7,267 bases of DNA from CAZPRY01 sp964589175 (GCA_964589175.1 CAZPRY010000096.1:1-7267); one strand, 5' to 3'; positions 1 through 6,806 are shown, numbered from the stretch's first letter. The notes: generated from the letters alone by a model not told the origin. Numbers and translations are program-made.

Positions 1-148
1 AGAATTAAACTGAAACGACTATACCCGTCATATCATGAATGACATTACACTAGGTTTGATAATAGAGCCCGAGAGTCAACTGCATGAATATTGCTTTTAC
101 GTCAAAGGCCTGTTAATTTCAACGCAATGAAAACACGGAACTTGTAAT
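1..148. other. Upstream leader region, no supported gene
   Basis: No gene is supported here. One forward frame is open from the edge to a stop at 40-42 and could be the last 13 codons of a preceding gene, but nothing identifies it. The region presumably carries the kinase promoter. GATAAT (58-63) resembles a -10 element but lacks a well-spaced -35. A degenerate -24/-12-like string at 80-94 lacks one of the two essential -24 guanines. Confidence 0.4.
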
Positions 149-1636
149 ATGAAATTGCGTATCCGGCCTCGAATGTTAACCGGCTTTATGATTATGATCG
201 GCCTGCTGATCGTTCTGTGTATACTGGCAATTTTGTATACCAACCGCCTGCAGGACAATACCCTGCGTATTCTCGACGAAAACGTATCCAGTCTGAAGGC
301 CGCTGAAGAACTCGAAATCGCCCTGCTGGATATGAAGGGTTTCACGGCCTACCACATCCTGGATGGTAACTCAAAATGGCTGGCGCTTTTCGAAGAGAAT
401 AAATCCGCTTTTAAAGGATGGCTCGCTGAAGCCCGTCAAAAAGCGCATACTTCGGAGGAAAGACAAATCCTCGATTCAATTGAGCAGCTTTTTCATGTTT
501 ACCTGGCTCACCATTCCCGGGTTGTCGCATTATACAACGAACGCAAAAGGGGTGATGCCTATCGCCTGCTGACCGGTGAAATGCGCGATACGTTCTCGCT
601 GATTTACGAGAAATGTGAGGAAATCCTGGCCCTCAACGAGAAACTAATGTACGACTCCAGTATGATCATGGAAGCCGAAAACCGGACCGTGAACCGAATC
701 ATGTACGGCCTCGGACTGGCTGGCATCATTCTGGGACTTGGACTTGGGCTGGTTCTCTCACGGAGCATCACGCATCCCATCTATGAACTGGTTCTCAAAG
801 TCAAAAGCGCCACCGCCGGGGAGCTTATCGAAAAAGTAGATATCACTCCCGAAACGGAGCTGGAACACCTGGATAAATATGTCCACCACCTGATCGAAAA
901 AGTACACGAAACGAACCAGGACCTGGAGCGCAGCCGGGAATTGCTGCAGCGCTCCGAGAAGCTGGCCGCACTCGGTAAAGTCGCCTCGGGCCTGGCGCAT
1001 GAAATCCGCAATCCTCTAACAGCTATCAAGATGCTGATCTATTCTCTCCAGAAAGAGATTAAAGAGGGTCCGAACACGGGAAAAGACTTCGAAATTATTT
1101 ATAATGAAATCGACCGGATGGAAGCCTTTCTCCAGAATTTCCTGGATTTCGCCAGACCGCCCAATCCCAATTACGTTCAGTTGAACATCGACGAGAGCAT
1201 TCATCAGACGCTCACCCTATTGGCACCCCAGATTCGCAGCAGCAAAGTGGAACTAAGCCACGATATCAATACGGAGGGCATCAAGGTTTTCGCCGACAAG
1301 GAGCAATTGCAGCAGGTCTTCGTTAATATCATTCTCAATGCACTGCAGGTTATGACCGACGGCGGTACATTGCGTATCTCGACGGAAATCGTCATCGATG
1401 CATCCAAAATGCCGAATCGCCTGCAAATCAAATTCACCGATTCCGGCAGCGGAATTCCGTCGGAATTGCTGCCCACGATATTCGATCCGTTCATTACCGG
1501 GCACCTGGACGGCACGGGACTGGGCCTCTCCATCGCCCACCGGATAATCAACAATCACGGCGGCTGGATCGACGCGGTCAACAACCCGGACCGGGGCGCG
1601 ACTTTCACGATCAGCCTGCCCGTAAGCAGAGGATAG
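149..1636 (+). CDS. Membrane sensor histidine kinase (4-helix sensor, HAMP, HisKA, HATPase)
   Basis: This 495-aa protein autophosphorylates on a histidine and passes the phosphate to a response regulator, almost certainly the one encoded next. A basic N-terminus leads into TM1 (about 10-31). A helical extracytoplasmic region (about 32-183) resembles the four-helix bundle of chemoreceptor-type sensors, and TM2 follows at about 184-203. A HAMP domain (about 204-257, with a SITHPI start) and a short coiled coil precede HisKA, whose H-box is HEIRNP with phosphoacceptor His284. The ATPase domain has an N-box with Asn393 and Asn397, a G1 box DSGSG from Asp431, an F-box FDPF at 445-448 and a G2 box GTGLGLS at 455-461, so all catalytic motifs are intact. 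A weak GGAA (137-140) lies 8 nt before the ATG. The ligand cannot be read from sequence. The stop is 2 nt before the regulator, so the pair is probably cotranscribed. Confidence 0.95.
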   Translation: MKLRIRPRMLTGFMIMIGLLIVLCILAILYTNRLQDNTLRILDENVSSLKAAEELEIALLDMKGFTAYHILDGNSKWLALFEENKSAFKGWLAEARQKAHTSEERQILDSIEQLFHVYLAHHSRVVALYNERKRGDAYRLLTGEMRDTFSLIYEKCEEILALNEKLMYDSSMIMEAENRTVNRIMYGLGLAGIILGLGLGLVLSRSITHPIYELVLKVKSATAGELIEKVDITPETELEHLDKYVHHLIEKVHETNQDLERSRELLQRSEKLAALGKVASGLAHEIRNPLTAIKMLIYSLQKEIKEGPNTGKDFEIIYNEIDRMEAFLQNFLDFARPPNPNYVQLNIDESIHQTLTLLAPQIRSSKVELSHDINTEGIKVFADKEQLQQVFVNIILNALQVMTDGGTLRISTEIVIDASKMPNRLQIKFTDSGSGIPSELLPTIFDPFITGHLDGTGLGLSIAHRIINNHGGWIDAVNNPDRGATFTISLPVSRG

Positions 1637-1638
1637 AT

Positions 1639-3045
1639 ATGTACCCGAAAATACTGATCGTCGATGACGAAGAAAGCGTACGTTACTCGTTCAAACGTTT
1701 TTTATCGGACCAACCCTATAAAATAGACACAGCCTGTAGCAGCGCCGAAGCAGTGAAAATGTTTGCACGGGACCGCTATCAGCTGGTGATCCTGGATCTG
1801 CGCCTGCCCGATATATCCGGTTTGGACCTCTTCCGGCAGTTGAAAGCAGTGGACCCAAGAGTGGTCGCCTTGATCATTACCGCACACGGCACCACCGAAA
1901 CCGCCATCGAAGCCACCAAACTCGGAGCTTACGATTACATTCTCAAGCCCTTCGATATTCCAGCCATGAAAGCCCTGATTGACGAGTCCATCCATTGCGC
2001 CCATTTGATGCGCACCCAGGTGCTGATCGAGCCCGCCGAAGAGGAAATGGCAGGCGACCGCATCATCGGTCGCAGTCCCCTTATGCAGGACGTTTACAAG
2101 ATGATTGGCCGGGTCACCGGCAGCGATGTCAACATCCTGCTGCGAGGCGAGAGCGGCACCGGCAAAGAACTGGTCGCCCGCGCGATCTATCAGCACAGCA
2201 GCCGTTCCGAGGCTCCCTTTATCGCCGTGAATAGCGCTGCGATCCCGGAAACGCTGCTGGAAAGCGAGCTTTTCGGTTTTGAAAAGGGAGCGTTTACCGG
2301 GGCCAGCCGGCGTAAAATCGGCAAGTTCGAACAGGCCAACGGCGGTACTATTTTTCTGGATGAAATTGGTGACATGACCCTCTCGACCCAGGCCAAAATT
2401 CTGCGTGTATTACAGGAAGGCTGTTTCGAGCACCTGGGCGGCGAACAAAGCATTCAGGTGAACGTCCGCGTTATCGCAGCTACCAATCGTAATCTCGAAC
2501 TGGCCATTGAGACCGGAAAATTCCGTGAGGATCTCTACTACCGGATCAAGGTCGTGACCATCACACTGCCTCCGCTACGGCTGCGTCAACCGGACATTCC
2601 CGAACTGGCCGCCTATTTCATCAACAAAAACAAGGCGGCCATGGGCAAATCCCGGATCACGATTTCGCCCGATGGACTGAAAGCGATGCAGGATTATCAC
2701 TGGCCGGGCAATATCCGCGAAATGGAAAATATCATTAAGCGTGCTATCGTTCTATCCAAGAGCAATGTTATCCCGGCTGAACTGATCATCGAGGAATTTC
2801 AGAAATCCGCTAATTCCTCCGCTAAATTGCGCCCGTTCGAAGCTTTGTCATCTTTATCGAACGAAAAAATCGAGGAGCACCGCGGAAATCTCTACCGGAC
2901 AGTCATCTCTGAAACCGAAAAGGAGCTTATCGCCCGGGTGTTGAAACATACACAGAGGAACCAGGTTCAGGCCGCTCAAATATTAGGCATCTCCCGTGTC
3001 ATGCTGCATAAACGTATCCTCGATCTCGGCATCTCCCTCGACTGA
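1639..3045 (+). CDS. NtrC-family sigma-54-dependent response regulator
   Basis: This 468-aa activator has the standard three-part NtrC-type layout. The receiver (about 3-118) has acidic residues Asp9-Asp10, phosphoacceptor Asp53, Thr81 and Lys103, all intact. The AAA+ domain has Walker A GESGTGKE (170-177, Lys176), the GAFTGA sigma-54 contact loop (217-222), Walker B with LDE at 240-242, and a WPGNIRE sensor-2 region. A Fis-type helix-turn-helix ends the protein (about 440-462, with AAQILGIS). Proteins of this family bind enhancer-like sites, oligomerise on phosphorylation and remodel the sigma-54 holoenzyme by ATP hydrolysis. An AGAGG ribosome site (1628-1632) lies 6 nt before the ATG, inside the end of the kinase gene. 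The tandem palindromes and -24/-12 promoter directly downstream make the next operon its most likely target. The exact orthologue name is not assignable. Confidence 0.97.
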   Translation: MYPKILIVDDEESVRYSFKRFLSDQPYKIDTACSSAEAVKMFARDRYQLVILDLRLPDISGLDLFRQLKAVDPRVVALIITAHGTTETAIEATKLGAYDYILKPFDIPAMKALIDESIHCAHLMRTQVLIEPAEEEMAGDRIIGRSPLMQDVYKMIGRVTGSDVNILLRGESGTGKELVARAIYQHSSRSEAPFIAVNSAAIPETLLESELFGFEKGAFTGASRRKIGKFEQANGGTIFLDEIGDMTLSTQAKILRVLQEGCFEHLGGEQSIQVNVRVIAATNRNLELAIETGKFREDLYYRIKVVTITLPPLRLRQPDIPELAAYFINKNKAAMGKSRITISPDGLKAMQDYHWPGNIREMENIIKRAIVLSKSNVIPAELIIEEFQKSANSSAKLRPFEALSSLSNEKIEEHRGNLYRTVISETEKELIARVLKHTQRNQVQAAQILGISRVMLHKRILDLGISLD

Positions 3046-3047
3046 AC

Positions 3048-3066
3048 GTGTAAACAGTCCGTACAG
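3048..3066 (+). promoter_or_regulatory. Putative activator binding site 1 (imperfect palindrome)
   Basis: Arms GTGTAAA and CGTACAG are separated by 5 nt, giving the same 7-5-7 geometry as the perfect palindrome that starts exactly 20 bp downstream. The left arm matches its counterpart at 6 of 7 bases and the right arm at 5 of 7. It lies just past the stop of the sigma-54 activator gene, centred about 143 bp upstream of the predicted start site, a normal place for an enhancer of a sigma-54 promoter. Assigning it to the activator encoded next to it is an inference. Confidence 0.6.
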
Positions 3067-3067
3067 G

Positions 3068-3086
3068 CTGTAAACTCTCTTTACAG
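3068..3086 (+). promoter_or_regulatory. Putative activator binding site 2 (perfect 7-5-7 palindrome)
   Basis: CTGTAAA and TTTACAG form a perfect inverted repeat around a 5-nt spacer (CTCTC). It is the second of two similar sites spaced 20 bp apart, about two helical turns, which suits cooperative binding of dimers on one face of DNA. It is centred about 123 bp upstream of the predicted sigma-54 start site. It does not look like a terminator: the stem is AT-rich and no T-tract follows. Confidence 0.65.
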
Positions 3087-3173
3087 ATCAATCCTCGCTT
3101 CCACCGGGTTTCAGGCCTAGTGCTTCCCGCCCAAACACTTAATCCTATTGTTTTTAGCTCAAAGTAAAAATCC

Positions 3174-3188
3174 TGGCACATTTTTCGC
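3174..3188 (+). promoter_or_regulatory. Sigma-54 (-24/-12) promoter
   Basis: TGGCAC, five bases, then TCGC matches the TGGCAC-N5-TTGC consensus with a single mismatch. The essential GG (3175-3176) and GC (3187-3188) are exactly 10 nt apart. A pyrimidine precedes the -24 element and an AT-rich stretch lies upstream. Transcription would start near 3200, leaving an untranslated leader of about 95 nt before the ATG at 3295. The site sits between a sigma-54 activator gene with paired upstream palindromes and the receiver/tol operon, which is the context expected of a real promoter. Confidence 0.8.
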
Positions 3189-3238
3189 CATGACTATCAG
3201 ACGTTGAAGGATTGGAACTTACGAATCAGGAGAAGGTT

Positions 3239-3298
3239 GTGAACGGGAAAGAAATGCGTATAAAATCAGGAACATTCTTCAGGGAAACAACTTTATGA
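3239..3298 (+). CDS. Possible 19-codon leader peptide ORF
   Basis: A GTG start (3239) lies 6 nt after an AGGAG Shine-Dalgarno sequence (3228-3232), the best ribosome site in this leader. It opens a 19-codon frame encoding VNGKEMRIKSGTFFRETTL. The frame stops at TGA 3296-3298, overlapping the ATG of the receiver gene in an ATGA stop/start. The receiver gene has its own, more distant AGGGA (3281-3285, 9 nt away). The arrangement looks like translational coupling, or a leader that tunes translation of the first operon gene. The peptide has no recognisable motif or hydrophobic stretch. The ORF is short enough to be chance, so the support is the ribosome site and the exact overlap only. Confidence 0.35.
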   Translation: MNGKEMRIKSGTFFRETTL

Positions 3299-3675
3299 AG
3301 CAGAAACTCCTGATCGTCGGCGATGATCCGACGCTCTTCGAGGCTTTTCGGAAATTATTGAAAACTGAGCGCTATCAGGTCATCACATCGTCGCACCCGA
3401 ACGAGATTTTTCACCTCATTTCCACTATGCATCCGGGACTGCTGATCATGAATCTGAAATTATACGGCGATTTCGGGACTGAACTGCTGGTCCAGGTGAA
3501 AAAGATATTTCCGCCTCTGGCGGTGCTGGTTATGACGACCTTCACCAACGTTCTGACCGAGAGATTCATCCTTCAACTGGGTGCCAATGATTATATCAGT
3601 ATGCCGTTCGACATCCGGGATATGTTGACCAAAATTCGGCAAAACCTGTGTCCTGAAAACGTTTCACTATCTTAA
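3295..3675 (+). CDS. Stand-alone degenerate receiver (pseudo-receiver) protein
   Basis: This 126-aa protein consists of one CheY-like receiver fold (about 3-118) with no output domain. It aligns without gaps to the receiver of the sigma-54 activator two genes upstream and is about a quarter identical by eye. The key positions differ: phosphoacceptor Asp53 is Asn, the conserved Lys103 is Met, and the first acidic-pocket residue Asp9 is Gly. Asp10 and Thr81 remain, as does the GANDY-x3-PFD stretch. The fold seems preserved, but Asp-phosphorylation by the usual chemistry should not be possible. It is the first full gene after the sigma-54 promoter and ends 12 nt before tolQ, so it is probably the head of the tol operon. 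It may act by protein-protein contact, for example as a feedback partner of the upstream kinase or activator, or as an adaptor for Tol proteins. These roles are inference; the receiver fold is clear. Confidence 0.9.
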   Translation: MKQKLLIVGDDPTLFEAFRKLLKTERYQVITSSHPNEIFHLISTMHPGLLIMNLKLYGDFGTELLVQVKKIFPPLAVLVMTTFTNVLTERFILQLGANDYISMPFDIRDMLTKIRQNLCPENVSLS

Positions 3676-3687
3676 TCGGGATCGCCA

Positions 3688-4362
3688 ATGCAAGAATTAA
3701 TGCACTATATCGCTAAAACCAGTCCTATTGCTAAAATCGTGCTCGGATCTCTGACCGTTTTGTCGGTACTATCCTGGGCCGTGATTATCGAGAAAACAAC
3801 TCTATTGCTCAGAATCGGTAAACAGAGCAAGCGCTTTTTACACTATTTCACCCAAACCGCTTCACCGAAACAAATTTTCGAGCTGTGTCCGTCTTTTCCG
3901 CTCAGCCCTTTCGCTACGCTATTTCATAAAAGTTTTTACGATATAGTACGAGATACCATGCCCTCCTCATCCAGAGAGACATCCGGGTCGCCGTCCGGTT
4001 CCATAGACCGGGCGGCGATCCGTGAATTGCTTAGCAAGATCTCATTGGAGGAACTGTCTAAAATCGATAAGCACCAGATTTTTCTGGCCACAACCGTCAG
4101 CGTCAGTCCTTTTCTGGGACTCTTCGGAACCGTGTGGGGAATCATGTACGCTTTCATCGGCATGGGCATGCGCGGTTCGGCGGATATTATGACCGTCGGC
4201 CCCGGTATCGCTGAGGCCTTAATCACCACCGTCTTCGGATTGGCAGTCGCTATCCCGGCCCTGTTCGCCCATAATATTTTTTCAGGCACCTTACGCCGCC
4301 TGGACCGCGACCTGGATTTCTTTGCATTTGACCTTCTTAAAAAACATTCGGAGTCGAAGTAG
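3688..4362 (+). CDS. tolQ: TolQ/ExbB-family inner-membrane proton-channel protein
   Basis: This is a MotA/TolQ/ExbB-family protein of 224 aa, close to the usual TolQ length. With TolR it forms the inner-membrane motor that uses the proton gradient to energise the TolA-like protein. TM1 lies near residues 13-35 and a long cytoplasmic region follows. TM2 carries the GLFGTVWGIMYAF signature (144-156, Thr148), and TM3 carries the GIAEALITTVFGLAVAIPA signature (173-191, Thr180/Thr181). These conserved threonines line the proton path in the family. A Ser-rich, low-complexity patch (about 92-105) sits in the cytoplasmic loop. GGGA (3678-3681) lies 6 nt before the ATG. The call of TolQ over ExbB rests on the neighbouring tolR, tolB and pal. 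Confidence 0.95.
   Translation: MQELMHYIAKTSPIAKIVLGSLTVLSVLSWAVIIEKTTLLLRIGKQSKRFLHYFTQTASPKQIFELCPSFPLSPFATLFHKSFYDIVRDTMPSSSRETSGSPSGSIDRAAIRELLSKISLEELSKIDKHQIFLATTVSVSPFLGLFGTVWGIMYAFIGMGMRGSADIMTVGPGIAEALITTVFGLAVAIPALFAHNIFSGTLRRLDRDLDFFAFDLLKKHSESK
4350..4353 (+). promoter_or_regulatory. Ribosome binding site favouring the GTG start of tolR
   Basis: GGAG lies within the end of tolQ, 10 nt before GTG 4364. The only in-frame ATG upstream (4322) has no comparable site, and using it would add 14 residues ahead of the basic stretch that normally begins TolR. Confidence 0.5.
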
Positions 4363-4363
4363 C

Positions 4364-4765
4364 GTGAGACGCAACAGATATAACGGCATTTCGGAAATCA
4401 ATGTCACAAATCTCGTAGACGTCACGATGGTGCTGCTGATTATCTTTATGATCACCGCCCCGCTGATGCGCTCCGGTATGCAGGTCGATCTGCCCGAATC
4501 GAAGACGACCGATCTGAAGCAAAAAGAAGGGATCATCGTCACCCTTAAAAAAGACGGCATCATCCTGGTGGATGAGAAAACCGTCCCGGCCGACCAGCTG
4601 GTGACTGTGCTCAGCCGGATGGTCGCCGCTCAGGGCGACCAGACTGTTCTCCTGCATGCTGATAAAGCCGTTCCCTACGGGAATGTGATCAGCGTAATGG
4701 ATGATATCAAACAGGCCGGCATCAATCACCTTGGGCTGGTCCTTATTCCTGAGAAAGACCGATGA
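4364..4765 (+). CDS. tolR: TolR/ExbD-family biopolymer transport protein
   Basis: From GTG 4364 this encodes 133 aa, about the usual TolR size. It has a short basic cytoplasmic tail (VRRNRYNG) and one TM segment (about 17-34). The TM carries the family signature INVTNLVDV, including the membrane Asp19 that takes part in proton transfer. The residue after INVT is Asn where family members usually have Pro. A periplasmic domain follows (about 45-133), which in TolR dimerises and contacts peptidoglycan. The GTG is chosen over the in-frame ATG at 4322 because it starts 1 nt after the tolQ stop, matches the usual TolR N-terminus and has GGAG upstream. The start at 4322 would overlap tolQ by 41 nt. 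The TGA overlaps the next ATG (ATGA at 4762-4765), indicating translational coupling. Confidence 0.93.
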   Translation: MRRNRYNGISEINVTNLVDVTMVLLIIFMITAPLMRSGMQVDLPESKTTDLKQKEGIIVTLKKDGIILVDEKTVPADQLVTVLSRMVAAQGDQTVLLHADKAVPYGNVISVMDDIKQAGINHLGLVLIPEKDR

Positions 4766-5442
4766 GAATAGCGCTTCCCTGTTCATTATTTGCGCATCTG
4801 TTGCTGTTTCTAATCGTTTTCGCAGCGATGTCGAACCGTCGTTTCTTCCTGCCCGACAGCCGGAATATTTACGAGGTAGAACTGGTTTATATGCCGCCCG
4901 CTCCGGCGACACCCATTCCTCCGGCTAAAACGGAATCCGTTGTGGTTTCGCCCCCCAAAGTCAGCGTCGCTGTCAAAACTAAAACCGTTGCTCCGAAACC
5001 GGAGAAACCGGTACCTGTTACGGAGCGAGTCGAAACCGTCCCGATTCCCGAACCGGAAGTTGCATCCATTCCCGAAACGGCCGTAACCACAGAATCGTCA
5101 GTTGCCGGCACCGCCGAGATCAGCACCAGCCAGGTAAAGGTGGATAACCGGGATTTCACTTTTACATACTATCTTAATATCATTCACCAGCGTGTCCGGG
5201 CCTATTGGAAACCATCCTATCAATCACTGGCCGACGGTTCCAAAATCGACGCCACGATCGGTTTTACGATCCTGCGGGACGGCAGCGTTGTGGCAGTTAA
5301 GCTGGAAAAGTCTTCAGACCGCTTCCTCTTCGACCAGGCTGCGCAACGTGCGATATTTGCCCTCGGGCAGCTGCCGCCTCTGCCGGCGCAATTTAACCAC
5401 GATCAATTGTCCGTTCACATCGAATTTGAGGCCAGCAGGTAA
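4762..5442 (+). CDS. tolA: TolA/TonB-like periplasm-spanning energy transducer
   Basis: This 226-aa protein has the TonB/TolA layout. A single N-terminal TM helix (about 4-23) contains the S-x3-H motif (Ser8, His12), through which TonB and TolA couple to ExbBD or TolQR. A Pro/Glu/Lys/Val-rich linker (about 44-120) would cross the periplasm. A C-terminal TonB_C-type domain (about 134-225) has YYLNIIHQRVRAYW and a TILRDGSV strand-turn-strand typical of the family. It is much shorter than enterobacterial TolA and lacks its long Ala-rich helical domain; the linker is TonB-like. Its place between tolR and tolB implies the TolA role of linking the motor to TolB and Pal. A TonB protein for a receptor is less likely but not excluded by sequence alone. 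The start overlaps the tolR stop by 4 nt. Confidence 0.88.
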   Translation: MRIALPCSLFAHLLLFLIVFAAMSNRRFFLPDSRNIYEVELVYMPPAPATPIPPAKTESVVVSPPKVSVAVKTKTVAPKPEKPVPVTERVETVPIPEPEVASIPETAVTTESSVAGTAEISTSQVKVDNRDFTFTYYLNIIHQRVRAYWKPSYQSLADGSKIDATIGFTILRDGSVVAVKLEKSSDRFLFDQAAQRAIFALGQLPPLPAQFNHDQLSVHIEFEASR

Positions 5443-5447
5443 TCTCT

Positions 5448-6749
5448 ATGAAAATCGCCTTTCGTTTTATAATGTTGACCTCCGCACTAATGTTACTGAC
5501 GACCGATCTATCCGCTCAGAACGATGTGTATATGCGCATCCGGACTGAGAGTTTTCAACCGGTCCATCTATATATGACGATTTCGTCCTCCCCCGAGCAA
5601 CAGGACATAGCCGGGCAGTTACAGGCGCAGATTGTCGACGATCTGGAGAATTCAGGGTATTTCCGGGTTTTTATCGTGACCGGCACCGACAGTCTCCGTA
5701 ACGCGGCATCCTTCCCGACGACGGAAACCGATCCGATGCAGAACCTCAGCCGGGCGATTTTCGAAGGCCAGGTGAAGTTGCAGAAAAACTCGATCGCCTT
5801 TGAAACCACGCTGCGGGGATTACCGGATGCCTACCTGATTTTTTCTAAAAAATTTACAGCGGCCTTACCGTCGATTCGCTGGATGGCGCACGAGGTTGCC
5901 GATGAAATCATCTACACGCTCACCGGCCAGCGCGGGACTTCCTGCACGAAAATCGCCTACATTGACAATAGTAAAAACCTGGGCCTGATGGATTACAACG
6001 GGCTCGGCGGTAGGAAACTCACCAACAATAAATCGCTGAATTTATCTCCCAGCTGGGCACCCTCCGGCGAAAAAATCGCCTTCATCAATTACATCAAAAA
6101 TAATCCCGAATTGATGGTTTTCAATTTCAGAAGCGGAGCGATATCCAGGATTTCAAAACAGAAGGTGATGTATAGTTCTCCCGCTTGGTCGCCGGACGGC
6201 AAGAAAATTGCTTTTATGCTGACCAAAGACGGCAACTCGGAAATTTATACCTGCGATGCTCAGGGCAATAACCTTAAACAGTTGACTCGCAACGCTGCAA
6301 TCGATACCTCACCCGCCTGGTCACCGAGCGGCCGCGAGATAGCCTTTACTTCCGACCGCAGCGGCAGCCCGCAAATCTATATCATGGACTACGGGGGATT
6401 CACGACACGCCGCCTGACCTACGACGGCAACTATAACGATTCACCAGTCTGGTCACCTCGCGGCGACTTGATCGCATTCGTCAGCCGGGGAAACAACGGT
6501 TTCCAGATCTATTCGATCGATGTCTATGGAGAAAATCTGCAGCAACTGACCGATGGCTGGGGCAGCAATGAAAATCCGTCCTGGGCACCCGACGGTTCAA
6601 AGCTGGCCTTCGCTTCAAACCGGGACGGAAAATGGGATATTTATAGCCTGCGTGCCGACGGCTCGGACTTACAGCGCCTGACCACCGATGGCGGCAATAC
6701 CCTGCCCAAATGGTCACCCCGTTTGAGCCGGGAATTCAGGGTGGATTAA
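5448..6749 (+). CDS. tolB: Periplasmic Tol-Pal protein TolB
   Basis: This 433-aa protein is close to the usual TolB length. A signal peptide (1-23, likely cleavage after LSA) exports it to the periplasm. The TolB N-terminal alpha/beta domain occupies about 25-155 and includes a segment resembling the usual 'bound by the TolA partner' region. A beta-propeller follows (about 160-425), built from PD40/WD40-like repeats with recurrent PSWAPSG, PAWSPDG, PAWSPSG, PVWSPRG and PSWAPDG turns. In the family the propeller binds Pal and the N-terminus binds TolA. The gene begins 5 nt after the tolA-like stop, with AGG 7-8 nt before the ATG, so it belongs to the same operon. No motif is missing and there is no frameshift. 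Confidence 0.97.
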   Translation: MKIAFRFIMLTSALMLLTTDLSAQNDVYMRIRTESFQPVHLYMTISSSPEQQDIAGQLQAQIVDDLENSGYFRVFIVTGTDSLRNAASFPTTETDPMQNLSRAIFEGQVKLQKNSIAFETTLRGLPDAYLIFSKKFTAALPSIRWMAHEVADEIIYTLTGQRGTSCTKIAYIDNSKNLGLMDYNGLGGRKLTNNKSLNLSPSWAPSGEKIAFINYIKNNPELMVFNFRSGAISRISKQKVMYSSPAWSPDGKKIAFMLTKDGNSEIYTCDAQGNNLKQLTRNAAIDTSPAWSPSGREIAFTSDRSGSPQIYIMDYGGFTTRRLTYDGNYNDSPVWSPRGDLIAFVSRGNNGFQIYSIDVYGENLQQLTDGWGSNENPSWAPDGSKLAFASNRDGKWDIYSLRADGSDLQRLTTDGGNTLPKWSPRLSREFRVD

Positions 6750-6756
6750 CTATGAA

Positions 6757-6797
6757 AATCAACAACCAAATCAATTGTCTTTATAACCAATCAACAA
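6757..6797 (+). repeat. Short direct repeat in tolB-pal gap
   Basis: AATCAACAA occurs at 6757-6765 and again at 6789-6797, 32 bp apart, in the AT-rich spacer between tolB and pal. The spacer is low in G, so the repeat may simply reflect composition. No promoter or terminator is evident. Confidence 0.3.
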
Positions 6798-6806
6798 TCA
6801 TATCAT

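Noticed and set aside
1..42. Possible C-terminal tail of a preceding gene
   Set aside because: Thirteen open codons at the window edge are expected by chance, and the residues show no family signature.
27..43. GTCAT/ATGAC inverted repeat near the left edge
   Set aside because: Its arms are only 5 bp, it has no sister site, and it is unrelated to the TGTAAA dyads. Such repeats are common by chance.
80..94. Sigma-54-like string (CTGCAT-N5-TTGC) upstream of the kinase
   Set aside because: The -12 half is good, but the -24 half has TG where GG is essential and matches only half of TGGCAC. No TGTAAA-type palindrome lies upstream, so autoregulation through it is not supported.
1702..2196. Minus-strand open frame of 164 codons, and other minus-strand frames across the window
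   Set aside because: They lie antisense to genes with unambiguous motifs, show no recognisable domains and have no independent ribosome-site support.
3068..3086. Hairpin as terminator of the kinase-regulator operon
   Set aside because: The 7-bp stem is AT-rich (2 of 7 pairs are G-C) and is followed by GATCAATCC, not a T-run. A sister dyad 20 bp upstream points to a protein-binding site.
3105..3129. CGGG/CCCG stem in the regulatory gap
   Set aside because: It has only 4 pairs around a 17-nt loop and no T-tract, so it is not a credible terminator or riboswitch element.
4322..4363. ATG start for tolR at 4322
   Set aside because: There is no ribosome site before it. The added residues overlap tolQ and do not resemble a TolR N-terminus.
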